Source of the DNA: Zygnema cylindricum
Taxonomy: Eukaryota > Streptophyta > Zygnematophyceae > Zygnematales > Zygnemataceae
Assembly: GCA_037447655.1 (NCBI GenBank)
Contig: JBBHKE010003364.1
Location: 126,001-151,548, forward strand
Reading direction: 5' to 3'
DNA: 25,548 nucleotides
The notes beneath the pieces were generated by a model, which was given only the letters and a program-made list of their open reading frames with translations, did no database searches and was not told where the DNA came from. Position 1 is the stretch's first letter. Every line of letters starts with the position of its first letter. The position numbers and the translations under genes were made by a program. Below, piece after piece: positions 21,061 to 25,548 of this stretch.

Positions 21061-21563
21061 ATGAAATGTCTATAAAGGCGCCACTGTAGCTTGTAACTCA
21101 CACTCACTACCTCTCTCAACTTATGCCCTATTCACCCCTTCAGACCATTTTGCATTCTCTCACAAAATGGCTCAATGTTACCCGTAAAGAGCGAGAAAAA
21201 ATATTCATCACAATGTTTTTTAACCAAATCGGAAGGTATGCAAACAATTCTTCCGCAATTTGAGAAACCATCGACGATAAATGTACGGTGTCTTCATACA
21301 ATTATGAGGATATAGTCAACTGTCCATACGTAACCCCGTTACACAGAGTACGAAATCGATGGTATACAGTGAAACATATAATACAATATAGGGAATGGAA
21401 TTGCTAATCGCAGAGACAATTTTTGCTGCGCGCAGGTTGTAGAAACTAATGGTTTTATTAGTATTTTCTAGGTCTAAATAGAAATATAGAAAGAAGCCGA
21501 GGCAGTCTACCTCTAACTTCTCTCTCCAAATCTCAAACTTGTCGCAGTCACTGAGAAATTGGA
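21061..21563. other. Spacer, no gene seen
   Basis: No recognisable domain or repeat was found. A minus-strand open frame (21316-21570) has no coding support. Confidence 0.4.
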
Positions 21564-21648
21564 GCGTCATTTATTCTATTTAAGGTTCAAGGGTCAAAAT
21601 TTAGGGGCGCCGAATTAGTGTTCAACATGCTAAATACAATCGACGGTG
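21564..21648. mobile_element. Truncated right half of the 199-bp MITE family
   Basis: The sequence from GCGTCATTTATTCTATTTAA to CGACGGTG repeats 19871-19955 directly with few changes and ends at TA (21649-21650). The left half is missing, so this is a truncated copy rather than half of an LTR pair. Confidence 0.75.
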
Positions 21649-21650
21649 TA

Positions 21651-22174
21651 GTGTTCACGTAGACGTCATAAAAAACCAACGTACAAAAATGTAGTACACA
21701 TAACAAGAAGGTTGACAACACGAGGCACCCAGACGCGAAAAACAAACTACAGAAAGTACAAAAACAAAAGTATCGTCTTGAAACACAAACCACTAAAACG
21801 AAAAGAACTAAATGTACTATCAAAACGCAAAGATGCGACGCACGTGAGACCAACTAATTACGAACCAAACATCAAAACATTAACATCAATTCCATATTAC
21901 AAACAAAGAAGGAGATTGTATTTAAAGGATCTTACACTAAATCAAAGCATAGATGTCTCATGCGCATAAAACGCACGCATGAAACGCCAAAAAAATAACT
22001 AATATGTGGATGAAACAAAATCAAATATTTTAAAAATGCGTTGACTTTCGTTGACTTCATACAAAAAAATAAAAATCAAAAAATATTAAAAAATTTAATA
22101 AATGACTAAAAATACGATGACAAAATCAAAATTTCAGAGTTCTAAACGAAAACTAGCGACGACATTGTCTCTTC
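21651..22174. other. A-rich spacer, no gene seen
   Basis: The plus strand is rich in A and poor in T. This keeps frames open on both strands (21712-21969 plus, 21587-21853 minus), but the peptides are compositional. It ends in AAAAAT-rich sequence before the GC-richer 83-bp repeat. Confidence 0.4.
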
Positions 22175-22378
22175 GCTGGACTCTGAACCGGCAACCAGCG
22201 ATCAGACTGTCTCGTCGCTAGCGATCAGACTGTCTCATCGCCAGCGATCAGACTGTCGCTGGACTCTGAACCGGCAACCAGCGATCAGACTGTCTTATCG
22301 CTAGCGATCAGACTGTCTCGTCACCAGCGATCAGACTGTCGCTGGACTCTGAACCGGCAACCAGCGATGAGACTGTCT
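22175..22378. repeat. 83-bp higher-order tandem repeat
   Basis: Copies start with GCTGGACTCTGAACCGGCAA at 22175, 22258 and 22341; the third is partial. Each full 83-bp unit is made of two 23-bp subunits (AGCGATCAGACTGTCTCGTCG type) and one 37-bp variant that carries the GGACTCTGAACCGG insert. The block is much richer in GC than the flanks. Confidence 0.93.
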
Positions 22379-22418
22379 GTTGCCTCGGCGCTGAACTCGT
22401 CGCCAGCGCCGAGGCAAC
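22379..22418. repeat. Perfect 15-bp hairpin at the end of the 83-bp array
   Basis: GTTGCCTCGGCGCTG (22379-22393) and CAGCGCCGAGGCAAC (22404-22418) are exact reverse complements around a 10-base loop. The hairpin follows the last CAGACTGTCT of the array directly. It could be a structural end of an element, but no partner was found. Confidence 0.92.
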
Positions 22419-22443
22419 GAAAGCCCTGTCAGCACCGGCGTCT

Positions 22444-22740
22444 TCTGCCCCTATTGCAACATGTTATCATTCAAAAATTTATAATTGAAGAAAAAATAAC
22501 CACTTTTGAATGTCAAAATTGAATAATGTCAAAATCACAATTGAAAAGAAAAAATCCATTTCTATATGTCAACATTTAATAATGGTAAATTCAGAATTGA
22601 AGCAAAAAAATAACCATTTTTGTATGTCAACATTGAATAATGACAAAATCATAATTGAAAAAAAAAAATCCATTTTTGTATATGAACATCAAATAATGAC
22701 ACATCCACAATTGAAGAAAAAAAAAACCATTTTTGTAATC
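22444..22740. repeat. 57-bp AT-rich tandem repeat, about 5 units
   Basis: The CATTTTTGTATGTCAACATT word starts at 22501, 22557, 22614, 22671 and 22728 (period 56-57). The bases before it alternate between AATAACC and AAATCC from unit to unit, which suggests amplification as a dimer. An open frame across it (22510-22755) is a by-product. Confidence 0.9.
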
Positions 22741-22813
22741 ATGGGAGAGAAATAACTTAGTTTACACCTAGAAAGTAACTAATTGACAACCTCGAATAGG
22801 GTTATTTCCTCTA

Positions 22814-24757
22814 TCACTCTAGATCTAGTTCATCCATGTCTTCGTCATCATCCTCTTCCACTATCTCCCCTTCCTCTTCCTCCCATGCTATCATAGACTC
22901 CTCATAGCTGACATCCCTAGTTTGATGTGCTAATCTGAGATTACTAAAGACCCACACTAAGTCATTGGCCCTTTTAGCTGTCAGCCTGTTCCTTTTTTTA
23001 GAGTGAATATGGTCATAAGTTGACCAATTCCTCTTGCATGAGCTAGCAACCGAGCATTGAGCAAGGACCCTAATTGCCACCTTCTGTAAAATAGGGGTGA
23101 CAGCCCCAAACTGTTGCCACCACTTCCACCCTGGCATCTTCTTCGCACAAGTTTTTGTTACCTCCCTCCCAAAAATTCCCTCAGAGCCCCTATACTTAGT
23201 CAGCTCAATGTATGTTTCAGCTTGATCATCCACATTTGGTAACATCCTCTCAAGCATTTTCTGGAATCCTTCCATGACTTTCAAATTTGAATGTTGCCCA
23301 TATGCAACACTTTGGTACTCGGGATCGAGTACGAAGCCAGCTGCATACATGAGGCTATATGCCATCTCCCATTTGGCCAACTAAGATTTCTTCAACTCCT
23401 CCAAGATGTGCATTCCTTCGTAATTTCCCACTCTTCCATTGTTGGATATATTATGCAAGAATTGACCGATCATGTAGAACCCATGATAAACCTTCCCCAC
23501 ATTTGGTGCCCCTTTGTCACACTCCCGCATCAGTCGTACCACAGGCTCTGAAACTATCATTGCCTCCCCCACTCTCATCCAAAACTCTGAGCTCAAAATG
23601 TGGCCTTTGATTTTGGCCCCCTCAGACTTGTAAGCAGCTTTGCCAATCCACTGCTTATAGCCATCATCAAACATTAAGCGCTCGAGGCTGTTCTTCACCT
23701 CTAAAAACCTCTAGAGCATGATAAAATTTGTAGCAAACCGGGTCTCTCCAGGTTTCAAAAGCCTAAGTGTAGAGATGTTGTTGAAGATGGCTGCACTCAT
23801 GTTATGGTTAGTGACAAATTTCAACACCTCCTTTGCCTCTCGGAAAGGTGTTGAAATAAAAGCAAGTTTGCCCCAATCCTCCAACATCAAGTCTAAGATG
23901 TGGGCAGAGCATGGCGTCCACGTGAGGGTTGGGTACTTCCTCATGAGCAACAAGGCAGCTGCCTTGTTCACAAGAGCAGAATCTGTAACAATTTGCACTA
24001 CATGCTCCACTCCCACCGCAAGTACTCCCTTCTCCAACACTCCACAAACGTATTCGGCATCCTTGTAGTGCCTACTAGTATCTTCGGCCATGAGAAACAT
24101 GTCACCTTTTGGGGTGACAGCTAAAATGTTAAGAAGAGGTGTTTGGTCAATAGCTATCCAACCGTCTGATGGGCTCCGGTGACTTTCAATGTCTCCATGT
24201 AACTCTCCAAATCATTAGTGATCGTTGCATTGGTCTCAGCCAAAAGTCTCGTTCTCATGGCATTTCGGTGCGGTAACTTATAAGACTCCCCTATCTCCCT
24301 AGTTTGCTTCACTGCTGCTTTGAAATAGGGGTCATCCAATAGAGTGAATGGCAATTGGCAAATAAAGCTTTAGCCCATGCTGCATCTACCTCCTTTTGAT
24401 TATACTTATTAAAACAACTTCTTATTTTCATTTGTACTCCTTGTACCTTATCCAAAGACCCCGTAGACTTCCACTTCCAGTAAGTTGATCTAAAACGGAT
24501 ATAATACGTTTTTTAGAACCTTGAGAAGCCTTGTCTGTTTCCACAGCACGTAGCTTTGCCTTTACCTCATTCGGACATAAATTGCAGGTCCTAATGCCTC
24601 CACTCTTCACATTTCCAAGAAGGTGGTTTCTAATCCGAGTGGCTTGTCCATTATACTTGAAGTTACAGTAAATGCAAATGCACAATTTGTTGTCCCCAAG
24701 CTGCCCACCCTTCGGAGCCTTAACATGGTCCCACTCTGATCCTCGAGGCCTAGACAT
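22814..24757 (-). pseudogene. hAT-superfamily transposase, decayed
   Basis: This would be a DDE-type hAT transposase. In order from 24757: a BED zinc finger (CIYC, RIRNHLLG, GGIRTC); a linker containing DAAWAKALFAN and DDPYFKAAV; a DUF659-like catalytic region with SDGWIAIDQTPLLNILAVTP, QIVTDSA and the TPCSAHILDLMLEDWGKL block; a middle region from FLEVKNSLERLM; and the C-terminal hAT dimerisation motif with WSTYDHIHSKKRNRL, NDLVWVFSNLRL and an acidic tail. It is broken by frame changes near 24450-24490, near 24355-24362 and near 24175-24190, and by TAG stops at 23713-23711 and 23383-23381. Most of the normal length remains. No flanking TIRs or 8-bp duplication were found, so the element ends are unknown. 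Confidence 0.93.
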
Positions 24758-25548
24758 GGCTGCTTCTGAAGAAGTACGTGGAAGCTTGCTTGAAGTACGG
24801 CTTCAATGAAGCTTTCAATTGCGGATTCAATGTCAGCTTAGATGAACCGGACAATTTTTTTTCAAAACACTGCAAAATTTCCGTACATTATAACTGTGAC
24901 GTACAAATTTATTTCAAACTGCGCGCGAAATTTTTGTACATTATAACCGTAACGTACAAATTTCTTTCAAACTTCGCGCGCGCAAATGAATATTATATTT
25001 TTTTTAAATTTCCGTACATTATAAATGTACGTTCATCCGTACGTTTAAACCGTACGAAAAGTATACGCATTTAACGAAAGATTCAAAATCAAAAAAAAAA
25101 ACGAAATTTCGTAAAAATGTCAAAATCCGTACGAATGAGACATCTATGAATCAAAGTGCAAAATATTGCGGAAGCATTCACTAAAAGTCAGACGAGAGAT
25201 AGCAGTCTACGGAAGCCAATATATTCCATTGATATTCTTCACAAAGATTAACCCTCCCTCTCCCTCTAAGCTTCAATATATATTCTAGTGCATTTGAAGC
25301 GTCACTACTTCAAAATAAATACCAAACCATAAAGTGTGCACAAAACGCCTACCAATCAAATCGCGTCTACATACGAAACTACAGAGTACTAAGGTAAAAA
25401 TCAAACAAACATCTAAAACATACACTCCGAACAAAATTGTGCACACCAAACAACAACTGAACCTGGTCGTCCCAAAACCGAATCTACGCGAGACTATGAA
25501 TCTACAAAACCAGCTGAGGAACTTAATGACAATAAGCCAACCAAGACC
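24758..25548. other. Upstream flank of the hAT relic, no gene seen
   Basis: After the short tandem repeat at about 24872-25035 the sequence is A-rich with scattered CGTACG words. The last 250 bases are A/C-rich without a credible frame. I could not identify a hAT terminal inverted repeat here. Confidence 0.45.
24872..25035. repeat. 53-bp CGTACATTATAA tandem repeat, about 2.5 units
   Basis: GTACATTATAA occurs at 24883, 24936 and 25014. The first two units are 53 bp apart and include ACGTACAAATTT and a CGCGCG tract; the third follows a 25-bp insertion rich in A and T. The units are rich in self-complementary words (GTAC, CGCG). Confidence 0.75.

Noticed and set aside
19871-21650. Direct repeats at 19871-19957 and 21564-21650 read as a pair of LTRs
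   Set aside because: The first copy is the right half of a complete TIR-bounded 199-bp MITE, and both copies end at TA. No primer-binding site, polypurine tract or gag-pol sequence lies between them.
21587-21969. Opposed open frames, one Lys/Thr-rich (plus) and one Cys/Val/Leu-rich hydrophobic (minus)
   Set aside because: Both follow from an A-rich, T-poor plus strand, and the minus frame overlaps a truncated MITE.
22175-22740. CRISPR-like array
   Set aside because: The repeats are contiguous tandem units without unique spacers, and the context is a plant-type nuclear genome.
1-25548. tRNA or rRNA genes
   Set aside because: I scanned for GTTCGA-type T-loop and GGTTCAA words on the plus strand; the few matches lack the A box and acceptor pairing. 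No rRNA-like sequence was seen.

Overview
The window looks like nuclear DNA of a land plant with a large, repeat-filled, AT-rich genome. The evidence is a decayed plant-type hAT transposase (BED finger, DUF659-like core, hAT dimerisation tail), a Ty1/copia-type gag fragment, GT-AG introns including one of about 5.1 kb, and several families of non-autonomous TIR elements. I see no bacterial-style operons, rRNA, tRNA or CRISPR. A fern, lycophyte or bryophyte is my guess from the long intron and the unfamiliar ectodomain gene; the sequence does not prove it.

Layout: 1-996 is intergenic with a short unrecognised coding-like remnant. 997-1736 (minus) is a broken copia gag. An 854-bp block (1648-2501) that includes the gag 5' end is repeated directly at 2502-3355, with one base difference that I could find. 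That base lies in the gag start codon: ATG in the distal copy, TTG in the proximal one. 2131-4797 is a degenerate ~31-bp minisatellite with an internal strand flip. 5294-7881 is a row of three TIR elements (A, B1, B2) separated by single copies of an 8-bp NTTTACAC word. This looks like a tandem hAT-MITE array sharing target-site duplications, and B1 and B2 are inverted copies of each other.

10127-18187 (plus) is the only apparently intact gene. I assembled at least seven exons by phase-compatible splice sites. The predicted product has an acidic cytoplasmic N-terminus, one hydrophobic signal-anchor segment, and a cysteine-rich ectodomain with many N-glycosylation sequons. Its 3' end is not found. 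Its largest intron (12149-17279) holds a ~1-kb polypurine satellite.

18188-22750 is repeats: a 1.74-kb inverted-repeat element (19319-21060), a 199-bp TA-flanked MITE with partial relatives, an 83-bp higher-order repeat ending in a perfect 15-bp hairpin, and a 57-bp tandem array. 22814-24757 (minus) is the hAT transposase pseudogene, with at least three frameshifts and two clear in-frame stops. The right edge holds a short CGTAC-rich tandem repeat.

The strongest candidates for something undescribed are the shared-TSD element row and the cysteine-rich membrane gene.
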